A program made the translations under genes and the position numbers. The notes under the pieces were generated by a model, which saw nothing but the letters and a program-made list of their open reading frames with translations, searched no databases and was not told where the DNA came from. Source: Mytilisepta virgata (lineage: Eukaryota > Mollusca > Bivalvia > Mytilida > Mytilidae). Taken from it: a stretch of DNA of 64,000 nucleotides. Positions 36,601-46,765 of the stretch are shown here, in pieces; position 1 is the stretch's first letter; each line of letters opens with the position of its first letter. The DNA is taken from contig CM051508.1 in NCBI GenBank assembly GCA_028015205.1, positions 13,162,001 through 13,226,000 on the forward strand. Direction: 5' to 3'.

Positions 36601-39600
36601 TTTGATCTCTAAGTGACTGAGTACAAGTAGTCTTGTTAGTCTGTTAAACTGCTAATGAACATTACTCTGTCAATGGTGTCACTGGTGAGAGTGTCCAAAA
36701 CGAATCTTAATTGACAAGAATTTGCTCAAGATCGTGGTTCTCTATGGGTACTCTTGCTTCCTCCATCAATAAAATCTGGCTGCTACGATAAAGTTAATTT
36801 TTCTGAAAGTGACTTCAGTCCCATTAAAAATAAATAACCCATACAAATCTTATTTTTAACTTGATGTCCAAATAAAAAAATCTGTTTATTACATTGAGTG
36901 TGGTGAAATACCTGGACTTCCGAGTGAAATCAAATTCGATAATTCACCCAGTGAAATTTCAAGTCACATTTCACTCAATAACGTAAAAATAGCTGTTGCC
37001 AAAGACATTGCTATACAAAGGCTGATGCGTAGTCACAAAAAAACATAATCCTTTGTATTTTCTAATGAATACATGGAATCTTTAAATTCGAATACCAAAA
37101 ATCTACAACTCGTGACAGAAAAACACTAATTTAGAGTTTGGGTAACCCCACCACTGTTCAATGGTGCGTGAAATTGGTTTTATTCAAACCATTCCAGTTC
37201 GAGAAATCGAGATTTGATTGTACAGTGCTTTTGAAGTTTGGTGACAATTACTGAGGTCTTTACGCATAGAACATACGTTAAACCATTGGTTGTGGTCTAT
37301 ATACCTCAGTTTGAATCCATGAAAAGTTGAACACCATAAATAAATGTCACATTTTATATTATTGTATTTGCTTTGTTTATTGTAGGTTGCGAAATCCAGC
37401 AAAGAAAAGACAGTCCCATTCAATCAACAACATAAGTATTTCTTTATAAGTAAGTATATGTATAGACAATAATGGACTTCATATATAAAAATTGTAAAAG
37501 AATAACACTAGTAAAAATACAAGGAACCAGAAAAAAGTATACAGAGGTTAATTTTACATACTTTGTTCATGAGAGGGACTTTTTCACTTTGCCTATATAG
37601 AAGTGCCCTTAAAAGCCTGTTTGACTTTATTAATGTGAGTTTAAATTTTTGTGATGCTCATCCCTCATCCGGTTGCTATCTTTGCATTACTAAAAACATT
37701 GCATTGATTCATGAATTTTAGGAAATTAAACTTTAACAAGCTGGAACCAGAATTTCAAGACTACTATGGTTCTATTTACCCATGTCTCTAACTAATTTCA
37801 TACTGCCTTTTGAGTTTAAGACGCCTCAATATGGCTCAATATCACCAGGACAGCATTAAACACCATTCAATCAATCGATCAAGATCAAGAAATCAAGGTT
37901 CTACTGTACATTTATAACTACAAATCTTTGACATTTGATACTGAGAATCTGAATGTAAGGATATGGGGTATGCATCAGTGATATAATATCCCATAAGACT
38001 CTATAAGGAAAAAGATTGATTGTTTCTATGGGTGACCATGTGTCCTTCAACAGAGCAATATCCCACACCACAGGACAAGGTTAGCACAGAATGGCTCCAG
38101 AAACACTTTTCAAAAATAAAACAAGAGTAATCAGAAATCCCAAATAATAATACCTAGACAGTGACTGAAAATATAAAGCTTATACTGTCTTGAAACCTCA
38201 CTTCTTGGAATGGATTTTTGGCATTTTAAAAGTCTGCAAAACCACCATTTGAAATATTTTTCATGCTCTTTTTACATATTTGGTGCAACAAGTAATTGAA
38301 GAAAATCTCATGAGAAGAGTTATCTCCCTTTGGTATTAAAAATTCCATAGGCAAAAAGTTTTCATTTCTCTGGAAAACCTGATCGATAAAAATCATCAAT
38401 TGTATTATCTACAACTTAACTAATTGCATCTGTCATCCAAGTGAAAAGACAATGCCAATTGATTATCGTACTCAGACTATGAAAATCTGTTCATAGATTG
38501 AGGTTTACAGACAATGATGTGATATTCTCTTGTTTTTTAGTTGGTCCACCAATGTTGTTCCCGATATATTTCCAGTTTATGCTATTTAGACATGTTTATA
38601 CTAGAAGACTTTGGTTGGTAAGTACATGTATTACAGAAAGCATATACAATCAAACTTATATTTAATAAATTTTTTGCGGTCTGTTAGGATTTTTCATTAC
38701 TTCAGTAAAGTGAGAAACATGAACTAGTTATCTCCCTTAAATTATCCAGGGGATATAATAAAAAAAAAGGTGTTAAGTAATCTCACTTTAACCCTCAGGG
38801 CCAAAGGACAATTATAATTATCTCCCTTGGCAATTTGGTTTAAGGGAGGTAACTGACTAATGTTTTTCTTTGGTATATTGTGGTGGCAATATGTATTGAG
38901 GCAAAAGGCAGGAGTAGCTAGACAGAACGTCAGAACTTTGGCAAGAAAACTGACAATCATTTTCAGTAGCTGTTGAACTTATTTATGGTTTTTATACCCC
39001 CCGCAAACAAAGTTTGGGGTGGTGTATAGGAATCAGCCTGTCCCGTCCCACAGTCTCTCAAACATGCCTTATCAGAGGCTAATGAAACTTTGCATACTGT
39101 TAGATCCTTGTACGTAGATGTGTTCATGTGAAGTATGTACTGGTCAAATACTTTTTCCCATAAATTTATACCCTTTTGGACTTAGAAATTCTGTCTATCC
39201 CCCAATTTTTTTGTACCCACAGTTTCTTAATCATGCCTTATCAGAAGTTAATGAAACTTTTCATACTGTTAGATCCAAGTACGTAGATGTGCACATGCAA
39301 AGTATGTCCTGGTCCAATACTTTTTCCATAATTTTGTATGAGTACTTCTTGTTTAATATAAGTTTGGTTTTTGGTCTTCCAAATGTTTCGGTTTTAATGC
39401 TGCTGATGAGAGGTAACTCCTTGAAATGCGTCTTATACAGCATAGTATAAATTTACTATATCTAATATTAGTATCTTTGGATTGTTATTTTGAAACTCCT
39501 GGGATGATGTATCTGCATGGTGGACCCTAGGTCCCCGAGGGTATTCGCCAACCCAGTGGTCAGTCTTGTCCGACATGATTATTCATTGATTTTGTTACAG

Positions 39601-42600
39601 AAATTACCAGTATTTAGAAAAATTCAAAAATAATAGAAATACTAAGGGTTCATTCCTTGTATTGCACATGGTAGATCTCCTTAACTGAAATTTGGCTTCC
39701 TATTTCGGTTTTGGTTATGAGTACTTCTTGTTTAATATAAGTTTGGTTTTTGGTCTTCCAAATGTTTCGGTTTTAATGCTCCTGATGAGAGGTAAATCCT
39801 TGAAATGGGTCGTATACAGCATAGTATAAATTTACTATATCTAGTATTAGTATCTTTAGATTGTTATTTTTTTTTATACCCTTTTGGACTTAGAAATTCT
39901 GTCTATCCCCCAATTTTTTTGTACCCGCCGTTTCTCAAACATGCCTTATCAGAGGTTAATGAAACTTTGCATACTGTTAGATCCTAGTACGTAGATGTGT
40001 GCATGTGAAGTATGTCCTGGTCCAATACTTTTTTCCATAATTTTATACCCTTTTGAACTTAGAAATTCTGTCTATCCCCCAATTTTTTTTGTACCCACAG
40101 TTTCTCAAACATGCCTCATCAGAGGTTAATGAAACTTTGCATACTGTTAGATCCTAGTACGAAGATGTGTGCTTGCGAGGTATGTCCTGGTCCAATACTT
40201 TTTTCCATAATTTTATACCCTTTTGAACTTAGAAATTCTGTCTATCTTCCAATTTTTTTTGTACCCACAGTTTCTCAAACATGCCTTATCAGAGGTTAAT
40301 GAAACTTTGCATACTGTTAGATCCTAGTACGTAGATGTGCGCATGCATAGTTTGTTTTGGTCCAATACTTTTCCAATAATTTTATACCCTTTTGTTCCCT
40401 CAGTTATACCCAGTTGGACTTAGAAATAGTGAGACAATTCAACATGATAAGGATGCTCTAGTCCATTAAATTAACAGCAGCAGAGGGTACAGTTAGTGAG
40501 GTCCCCTCACAGTTCTAGTTCTTATGGATTTTGCTTGCAATACATTGCACTCCATATTGCACGTTTTCAAATAATTTAGTGTCTGTTCTGCAGTGGAAAC
40601 ACTACAAAAAATAAGGAAAGAGGTCCAACTAAGTATAAAGGTAGGCCAATTTCCTTCAAAAGCAAATTCTAATTTGCATAGGTAAACTCTATAGATATAG
40701 CATTTGCCTTGAAATTGAATTTCCAATAAATCAAATCTACAGGATTGACTGCAAGCAGATGTATTGTTTTGAACACGTCACCTTGAGTTAGATTCAAACT
40801 TACAACTCTACTGACAATAACCTACTTAGATCACTTTGTCCCCAAGGCTCCGAAAAGTACATTAAACATTCCCTGAACTTTTTACAAAGAATTGATAGTC
40901 TTTGTAACGGTAGAAAAAAAAGTAATGGTTGAGATTTTTAAAAAAAATTTTAATTTTAAAAATAAATTTACCCATTTTTATTGTAGGATGCAGCAATAAT
41001 GGCCATATATTTCTTTAAATTCTTCTTCTTCCTTGTTCCAATGGTAGGATGGGGATGGGCTCTTTTCTACTATGAAGCATTCAGGTAAGTGATACATACT
41101 GGTAGTTAAGGACTGGTCGAGAATTTTTATTTTAGGAAGGGGGATGCATTCCTTAAGGGTTTATTTTAGGGATTTTTTATGTTTTATGCTGATAGTTTTG
41201 GATATCGTATAAATGAAACATCTTATGCTGAAAGTTTGGTAATGAGTTGTAGAATTTTGGTATTCAAATTTCCAGATGAGTTATTCTGTTTGATGAATTG
41301 ACAAATTTTAGACGTATGAGATGACAATATATATTCTTATATGACGTCCTTATATCGTCAAATGATATACTAACCGATATATCCACCTCTACCACACGCG
41401 TGGTTTTATATAAATGCGAATTGTTTGAACTTTAAAAAGAAAAATCATCTTTGTTTATCTTTACAAAAATAACCACAATAGTTGTGTACAACAACAATTA
41501 TGATAATGTTGTACACTGCAATACACATTTACTTAGGCAGTGCCATCTTGATTTTTGAACAACATGACATTTACCGTGGTAAGTCTGTGAAACGTGTTTT
41601 ATTAATTTTTCTCGTGTAAATGATGAATTACATAGTTTGACTGTGCAAATGTTTTTCTTATGAAATAAAGTTTTATTCAAAATATGCTCTTGAAAGGACA
41701 GAATACAACATATTAATCACAAGAGAAATGGAAAGGCCAATACAATGTTAGATATATATAGGACGACTCAAATGAGCAAAATTAGTGTATTTGTCCTATT
41801 AGAATATAAACAATTCATGGTTGTTATAGATTTGAAGTCATTTACACATGGAATGGGCCTTTATATTCATATTTTATACCTCTCATACACTCGGTATAAA
41901 ATATCCGAATATAAATGCTCAGCCCGTGTGTAAATGACTATAACTCTATAACCCCCATGAATTATTTCGTAAGTAACAACCCTGACAAGAGCTATTATGT
42001 CAGATGACTTTTTTTCTTCACTAGTGAATAATCAGATTTTATTTCACTTGGAAATCATGTTATATGTATTTTGATTATTTCATTGCTGTAATATTCATGA
42101 TATGACTAAATTTTTATTCTAGAGTAGGTGAGTCACTATGGTTTACATGGGTTAGCCAGTCTAACCATATACCGATGAATATTGACCACGATGATGCTAA
42201 ACCTTGGTTAAAACTTCAGATGGCAGCAACTTGTGACGTGGAGAAATCGTTCTTTAATGACTGGTTTACTGGACATCTTAACTTCCAGATAGAGCACCAG
42301 TAAGTATTTATACAAATACATTTTAGCTCACCTGGCCTATATGGCTTGTTGTCATACTTTTTTTCATAAACTTTCCTTTATAGATTTTTTCCTCTGAAAA
42401 ACCAGGCCAATTGGGACCAAACTTTGTTGGAATGTTCCTTACCCTATTTTTGGATGTTTTCAGAGTAGTTTCCCATTAATAAAACTTCTCTGCAAAAAAT
42501 TACTTTTTTACATTTTATGCATTTTTTTAAACTTAAAATAAAGCCAAGACTCTAATTTAAATAATGAAACCAAAAAACAATCACAAATCAATATCTAGAA

Positions 42601-45101
42601 CTTATAAATAGAGGGAATTCCATACCTATGACATAATATATTTAGGGAAAAACCACTTGAATTTTATATGAAAATGTTGTTTGCATTCTGAAACTACATG
42701 GTCTGATTGAACCAAATTTGGCAGCAATGGTCCTTAGATGGTCCTCTGTCAGAATTGATCCAGAATGTAAACCTAGATGGCTGCCACACGTATTACTTTC
42801 CAGTTGCGACGGCGGCATAAACTTTTGTAAAACTTTGATAACTTTGCACATGTAATATCTACAATTATGATTTATGGTCCACAAGGTAGCTTCTTGTACA
42901 AGGTTTGCCGCAGTATACTTGTCTTGTGTCCCTGACCTCATTTTCAGGTTCACTGACTTCATAAACATGAATTTAAAATATGCGTCCAGGTTTCGTGGTT
43001 AAATCCATTTCTCAGCAACTGTAATACCTATGCCAACCATATTTGGTCTATAGATAGTTCTTAGTGGGTACATGCAAGTCTGACACCTGGCTTGGGACCC
43101 TGACCTCAATTTCATGCGCGAATGACTTTGTCACTTTTTCATGGTTAAGTCCATTTCTCAGAAACTGTAATACCTAGACCCACCTTATTCAGGTCTGGTC
43201 GAACTCGCAAACGCGAGTATATCTGAACGGTGAACTGAAACTCGCTTTTGCGAGTATGATGTCGTCAATTTACTTGCAAATGCGAGTTTCTTCACCTGGT
43301 TGTATATTCTTTCACCTGTAATGCAAACGCGTAATCCGTCATACCTGTAAATTAGGATATGTATTCTTTATACCTTTTTGAACATTTCTACCGAGCAGAT
43401 TCAAAATCTACCATGCAATTATGGAGAAATTGAAGGTCAAAGTTGACCAGAATTTGAGTTATCTTTTGGACGTTTTTGGCATAGATAAACACATATTTCA
43501 TCTATTTTTGTGACTTAATCTTACATAAAAGGACATTATTTCTGTTGAACAAGGTAGGGAAAGAATTTTTTTATTCAAATTGACTTTTTTATGACTTGTT
43601 AACCTTTATTTTAAGAAAATACATGTTTATAACCGGAACTCATTTCTGCATATGAAACTAAAGATGATCAAAATGTTCAGTAGTTCTTTAGTTGGTTTTT
43701 ATTTATTATTTTTATTATATAACAATTATTGAAGATATATTTACCAATATTATGCATTTCTGTTGTGATTTTTGTATATTTGCAAAATATATGAAACTGT
43801 GGTGAGATACTATTCTAGCCTCAGCACTGGAGATTTCATCAAAAACATTGAATGCTGGGAAAGAAACTAGCTTTTGAGTGTGTAATCAGTTTTGGGAGTC
43901 TGACACCTGCCTTTTGACCTTGATCTCAATTTCATGCTTGAGTTGCCTGCATCACATTTTCGTGGTTAAGTCCATTACTCAGAAACGAGAATACCTAGAC
44001 CCACCATATTTGGTCAATAGATAGTTCTTTGTGGGTACATGTTAGTCTGACACCTGGCTTGGGACCGTGATCTCAATTTCATGCTTGAGTGACTTTGTCT
44101 TTTTTTGTGGTTCAGTCCATTTCTCAGAAACTGTAATATCTAGGCCAACCATATTTGGTCTATATATAGTTCTTGGTGGGTACATGCCAGTCTGACACCT
44201 GGTTTGAGTCCTTGTCCTCAATTTCATCTTTGAGCGACTTTGTAACTTTTTCATGGTTAATTCCATTTCTCAGAAACTGTAATACCAAGACCCACTGTAT
44301 TTGGTCTATTGATAGTTCTTGGTGGATACATGCCAGTCTGACACCTGTCTCAGGACTTTGACGTCAATTGCATGCTTGAGTGACTGTCAGATTTTCAAGA
44401 TTAGGTCCATTTGTCAGCAACTTTAATACCTAGACCTACCATATTTGGTCAATAGATAGTTCTTAGTGGATACATGTTGGTATGACACCTGCCTTTTGAT
44501 CTTGACCTAAATTTCTTTTGCAAAATGTCTGGTATCAGATAATCATTATTCTGTGTCCATGAGCATACTCAGGTGAGACATGTTTTGTGTCCACTCTTGT
44601 TTCATTGTGGCCTAATCACCCCTGCAGGCCAAAATTAGCATCCAGTTAAAAATAATCCATTATACAGTATTTAAGAATATTTGTTTATTTTCAGCCTGTT
44701 CCCGACTATGCCTAGACACAATCTATACAAGATCCAGCCATTAGTCAAATCCCTCTGTAAGAAGCATGGTATACCCTTTGAGGTGAAATCTCTATGGAGA
44801 TCATTTGCTGACATAGTTAAGTAAGTAGTTCAAAGGGAATTATGGGTAAATTTGTATTGTGGGTAATAATGTGTTAAGTGACAGAAAGATTAATAAATTA
44901 AAGTTCAACATCTGATTTGAAAAATTTATAGATTTAAAGTCTATGAGAATGATTTAATTTGAGTTCATTAACTAATTTATATAGTTTACTGTATAAAAAA
45001 AAGACAGATGGTGCTAAAAAGGTTTATTTTTGTATCTTAGGAGTCTGAAGCACTCTGGTGAACTATGGGATGCAGCGTACCATGCCCACCACATGTCATA
45101 A
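21458..45101 (+). CDS. FADS: Front-end fatty acyl desaturase (delta-5/delta-6 type), 12 coding exons plus one alternative exon
   Basis: This gene encodes a membrane desaturase that inserts a double bond between an existing one and the carboxyl end of polyunsaturated acyl-CoAs, taking electrons through its own cytochrome b5 domain at the endoplasmic reticulum. Joined exons are 21458-21643, 27112-27261, 28639-28785, 29544-29645 (or 32030-32131), 35337-35396, 36481-36546, 37386-37449, 38541-38617, 40987-41084, 42123-42299, 44695-44820 and 45041-45101. They give 437 residues, the usual family length, with every junction GT..AG and in frame. Cytochrome b5 covers about residues 12-90, with HPGG at 46-49 and likely haem ligands H46 and H69. 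The histidine boxes are HDFGH (169-173), HYQHH (206-210) and QIEHH (372-376). The Q in QIEHH is typical of front-end desaturases. Hydrophobic membrane segments lie in exons 3, 8 and 9. The ATG is the first in an open frame that begins just upstream. Regioselectivity cannot be read from sequence alone. Confidence 0.96.
25478..25750 (+). mobile_element. SINE-B, full length, in desaturase intron 1
   Basis: A tRNA-derived head (A box TGGCTGAGTGG, B box GAGTTCAAATC) is followed by a body with CCACCAATAAAAACTGGCCG and a tail ACTAAACAAACAAACAAAAA. It is about 270 bp. Confidence 0.85.
26661..26928 (+). mobile_element. SINE-B, second full-length copy in intron 1
   Basis: It matches the copy at 25478-25750 closely from GGCCTTGGTGGCCAAGTGG through CACCAATAAAAACTGGCCGC to an A-rich tail, in the same orientation and 1.18 kb downstream. 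Confidence 0.85.
27112..27261 (+). CDS. FADS: Desaturase exon 2: cytochrome b5 C-half
   Basis: This exon encodes residues 63-112. It opens DAFRAFH, which supplies the second haem ligand H69, and closes with a basic linker leading to the desaturase domain. The acceptor is TTTTGTAG and the donor ATG|GTAAGA, phase 0 at both ends. Confidence 0.95.
27262..28638 (+). other. Desaturase intron 2
   Basis: AT-rich intron with no recognisable repeat family or alternative exon. Confidence 0.8.
28639..28785 (+). CDS. FADS: Desaturase exon 3: first membrane segments
   Basis: This exon encodes residues 113-161. It starts [10 protein letters not shown] and contains two hydrophobic stretches around [11 protein letters not shown] and [10 protein letters not shown]. 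The acceptor is TTTATTTCAG and the donor ACAG|GTAAGC, phase 0 at both ends. It splices equally well in frame to either copy of the next exon. Confidence 0.95.
29544..29645 (+). CDS. FADS: Desaturase exon 4a: first histidine box, variant A
   Basis: This exon encodes 34 residues (162-195) with [12 protein letters not shown], the first histidine box that ligates the di-iron centre. Phase is 0 at both ends. The acceptor (ACATATTTTAAAG|G) has a poor pyrimidine tract and the donor is AAG|GTAGAA, so its splice sites look weaker than those of exon 4b. After the box the residues read [18 protein letters not shown]. Confidence 0.9.
29646..32029 (+). other. Intron between the two alternative exons 4a and 4b
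   Basis: This 2384-nt AT-rich intron separates the duplicated exons. It is too long for splice-site crowding to enforce exclusive choice. I saw no further HDFGH-coding copy in it, and no obvious long inverted repeat. Confidence 0.75.
32030..32131 (+). CDS. FADS: Desaturase exon 4b: first histidine box, variant B (alternative exon)
   Basis: This is a second 102-nt, phase 0-0 exon with the same [12 protein letters not shown] core. It begins AQCGW, closer to the AQAGW common in animal front-end desaturases, and continues [18 protein letters not shown]. The acceptor is a strong CTTGTTTTTTCAG and the donor AAG|GTATTT. Comparing codon by codon, 23 of 34 residues and about 70 of 102 bases match exon 4a. 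Normal use would be in place of 4a. Including both would add 34 residues without a frameshift. Confidence 0.88.
33230..33325 (+). mobile_element. SINE-like tail with CCATCCATC end
   Basis: CTCGTCCTGATAGCACCTGG and GGACGTTAAACAATTCATCC resemble the sequence at 54560-54626. A related GGACAGCATTAAACACCATT tail is at about 37845-37880. These are 3' ends of a third SINE-like family. Confidence 0.45.
34447..34768. mobile_element. Foldback element enclosing a minisatellite
   Basis: Ends 34447-34490 and 34727-34768 are inverted repeats (TCTAATTAAAATTAGATC and TCTAATTATAATTAGATC, ACACTTGCTTCTTG pairing with GGAGCAAGTGCAG). The interior holds a 41-bp tandem repeat. This design resembles bivalve elements with short terminal repeats and a tandem-repeat core. 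Confidence 0.65.
34534..34646. repeat. 41-bp minisatellite, ~2.8 copies
   Basis: GATTGGATGATATGAAATTT starts at 34534, 34575 and 34616, with almost no differences between units. Confidence 0.9.
35337..35396 (+). CDS. FADS: Desaturase exon 5: second histidine box
   Basis: This exon encodes residues 196-215, [20 protein letters not shown], with the HYQHH box at 206-210. The acceptor is TTTTCCTGCAG and the donor GTG|GTAAGT, phase 0 at both ends. Confidence 0.95.
36481..36546 (+). CDS. FADS: Desaturase exon 6
   Basis: This exon encodes residues 216-237, starting [17 protein letters not shown], the conserved segment after the second histidine box. The acceptor is ATTATTGCAG and the donor GAG|GTAAGT, phase 0. 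Confidence 0.93.
36680..36835 (+). mobile_element. Degenerate SINE-B body
   Basis: It retains TTAATTGACAAGAATTTGC, GATCGTGGTTCTCTATGGGT and CTTCCTCCATCAATAAAATC with many changes. It lies in the desaturase intron between exons 6 and 7, without the tRNA head. Confidence 0.6.
37386..37449 (+). CDS. FADS: Desaturase exon 7
   Basis: This 64-nt exon encodes [20 protein letters not shown] plus part of the next isoleucine, leaving phase 1. The acceptor is TTTATTGTAG and the donor ATAA|GTAAGT. The split codon is completed by exon 8. Confidence 0.92.
38541..38617 (+). CDS. FADS: Desaturase exon 8: membrane segment
   Basis: This 77-nt exon encodes [20 protein letters not shown] and following residues, a typical desaturase membrane segment. 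The acceptor is TGTTTTTTAG and the donor TTG|GTAAGT. It restores phase 0. Confidence 0.93.
38720..38856. repeat. GGGAGATAA-family repeat copy in desaturase intron 8
   Basis: It contains TTATCTCCCTT, an AATTATAATTATCTCCCTT half-palindrome, then GGCAATTTGGTTTAAGGGAG. It is the same module order as the copies near 1.7 and 49.8 kb. Confidence 0.6.
39054..40420. repeat. 170-bp tandem array split by a 379-bp-spaced duplication
   Basis: TTTCTCAAACATGCCTTATC-type unit starts lie at 39054, 39223, 39931, 40101 and 40271. Between the second and third units, a 150-bp segment starting TGAGTACTTCTTGTTTAATA occurs twice (about 39338 and 39717). The array lies wholly inside desaturase intron 8. Confidence 0.85.
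40987..41084 (+). CDS. FADS: Desaturase exon 9: membrane segment
   Basis: This 98-nt exon encodes a very hydrophobic, phenylalanine-rich helix ([20 protein letters not shown]) and ends in phase 2. The acceptor is TTTATTGTAG and the donor TTCAG|GTAAGT. Confidence 0.93.
41811..41963. repeat. Imperfect long hairpin in desaturase intron 9
   Basis: Arms of about 70 bases (41811-41880 and 41893-41963) pair with some mismatches. Shared words include AATTCATGG, TTATAGA, GTCATTTACACA and ATATTTTATAC. Confidence 0.65.
42123..42299 (+). CDS. FADS: Desaturase exon 10: start of third histidine box
   Basis: This 177-nt exon encodes residues 318-375, including [10 protein letters not shown] and [16 protein letters not shown]. 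The last histidine of QIEHH is split across the junction with exon 11. The acceptor is TTTATTCTAG and the donor CACCA|GTAAGT. Confidence 0.95.
42640..44590. repeat. ~145-bp tandem array in desaturase intron 10, interrupted by an insertion
   Basis: TCCATTTCTCAGAAACTGTA-type words recur at 43004, 43150, 43971, 44116, 44262 and 44406, about 145 bases apart, with CTAGACCCACCATATTTGGT in between. The gap between 43190 and about 43900 is filled by another dispersed element. Confidence 0.8.
43190..43719 (+). mobile_element. Hairpin-rich dispersed element, copy 1 (~530 bp)
   Basis: It begins CAGGTCTGGTC. Three stem-loops follow with stem ACTCGC/GCGAGT and different loops: AAAC at 43203-43218, TTTT at 43240-43255, and AAAT at 43272-43287 with one wobble. 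The rest is AT-rich and matches 56726-57191 throughout. It interrupts the 145-bp array. Confidence 0.7.
44695..44820 (+). CDS. FADS: Desaturase exon 11: completes QIEHH
   Basis: This exon completes H376 and continues [20 protein letters not shown], the hallmark sequence that follows the third box. The acceptor is TTATTTTCAG and the donor GTTAA|GTAAGT, phase 2. Confidence 0.95.
45041..45101 (+). CDS. FADS: Desaturase exon 12: C terminus and stop
   Basis: This exon completes K418 and encodes [19 protein letters not shown] followed by TAA at 45099-45101. The acceptor is TGTATCTTAG. Confidence 0.94.
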
Positions 45102-46206
45102 CAACATGTCACATGACCAGAGGCTACAGTTTTTTTACAGATCAAAGACTGTCTTCATTTTTCTATATGTTTATATGGCACTAATTAATCTTTTTTTATA
45201 ATCTAGCTTTTGTATGCAATTTTTGTTGCTTTAAAGAAGTTAGTTGCAAAGTACCAAGAGCTCAGGGGAAGTAACTCTGTTAGATATCATTTACATATTG
45301 TTGCATTATTAAATAGTGCTTTGTACTGTTAATAAGCAAGAGTTAATAGTTTAGATTTACTATTAGATAGGTAAATATGTTGGCCAATCAGAATTAATTT
45401 GATGATTTTTCAGATATATGCACTTTTTCTCTATCATATATATGAAAAATTATGAGATTTGTGAATTTTGGTCAAGGGTTTAGAATTCCTATCCAGAGAC
45501 TAGTTAATTTATATCTTTCTAAAGATATCATATTGATTTTGTCAATATTTGGTGGGGAGATCGGAAGCTTTCATCAGGAGGACTATCAGAATATCAGGAG
45601 ATCTATACATCTACCTCCAGATTGGAGTCACATGTATGCTTTAAGAAAAGACTAGCCTAATTTTCCACATATTTGTCGTTCTATTCCTGAAACTGAAAAA
45701 TTCTTCAGGATTTTTATAATTCAATTTTTTTTTATTTCAAATTTCTATTTACTAAAAAAAAAACAGAAAAAACTTTTTTTGGGGAATTTGTTACCTAGCA
45801 ATTATTTACAACCAAATATTATATTTAATGTAAGAAGCCATATTTACAATCCATTAAATGTATACATTGATGTCTAATTTTTTTATTTTTTTTTTATAAT
45901 AGCAGGTACAAAAAATTAATATATTTTCTCACAACTGATGTACATTGTATTTGTACTGCCATGTCAGAAATATTAATATGTATCACATTACACAAGAAAA
46001 CAAGTAACATCTAATTGGGTCAATGTTTATGTCATGTGTCGTCATTTGCAATCCCGGTGTTATTTATTGATTGTGCTGTCAGAAGGCTTTATATTTATTT
46101 CAGTTTTGTAATAATATTGTTATATACACTTTTACATATAGGCAATAATTAACATTTTTACAGTATAAATCCTATGGTAATTAAAGTTACAGATTTCTGC
46201 AATAAA
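45102..46206 (+). other. FADS: Probable desaturase 3' UTR
   Basis: This is AT-rich sequence after the stop. Candidate poly(A) signals are ATTAAA at 45308-45313 and AATAAA at 46201-46206. Which one is used cannot be told from sequence. Confidence 0.4.
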
Positions 46207-46732
46207 TTGACAAATGTTTACAAAAATATCCATGTTATTCAAAAATGGAACAAAGCTAAACTCTTTATTGTTGAAATGTGGACCCAATCTAGAGTACAAT
46301 GCTGTTGAAAACTTTTTTTCAACATGGTAAAAATCAATTTATATAACAGAAACAGGCAGAAATTGTAGCTATGTGGTGACAATTACTAAATAAAACCAAA
46401 GTTTTTATGATCGAGCGAAGTAATATTTTGACCAATTTAATATTCAGTTTCAAAAAATTAAAATGTTACTAAAGAACTTTAGGTGAAACACACTATGCAG
46501 AACATTTTCAGTGAATACTGAGAAGTAAAGTAATGTTTTTTTTTGCTCTGCTTGATTTTCATTTTTCACCAGTTCTATATTCTAACCATGACATCCTGCT
46601 CAAAGGAGTGTTTGCTATTCTGTAATTTTGAAAATGATAAGGTTTTTTAAAAGTCAGATTGAAGGAGACATAATCTTTTTTTTACGTGTGAATTAAAAAC
46701 AATACAGTAATCTTCCATTACCCAAGGTACCC

Positions 46733-46765
46733 AAGGGAGATAATAGAATTAGAATTATCTCCCTT
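46733..46765. repeat. AAGGGAGATAAT hairpin (12-bp arms)
   Basis: Arms 46733-46744 and 46754-46765 are perfectly complementary with a 9-base loop. It belongs to the GGGAGATAA family. Confidence 0.75.

Noticed and set aside
39054..40420. CRISPR-like array
   Set aside because: Units are about 170 bp, diverged and directly adjoining, with no short repeat/spacer pattern, and the locus is inside an animal intron.
43203..43287. Transcription terminator or bacterial-type hairpins
   Set aside because: The repeated ACTCGC/GCGAGT stem-loops lie within an intronic dispersed element shared with 56.7 kb, so they belong to that element.
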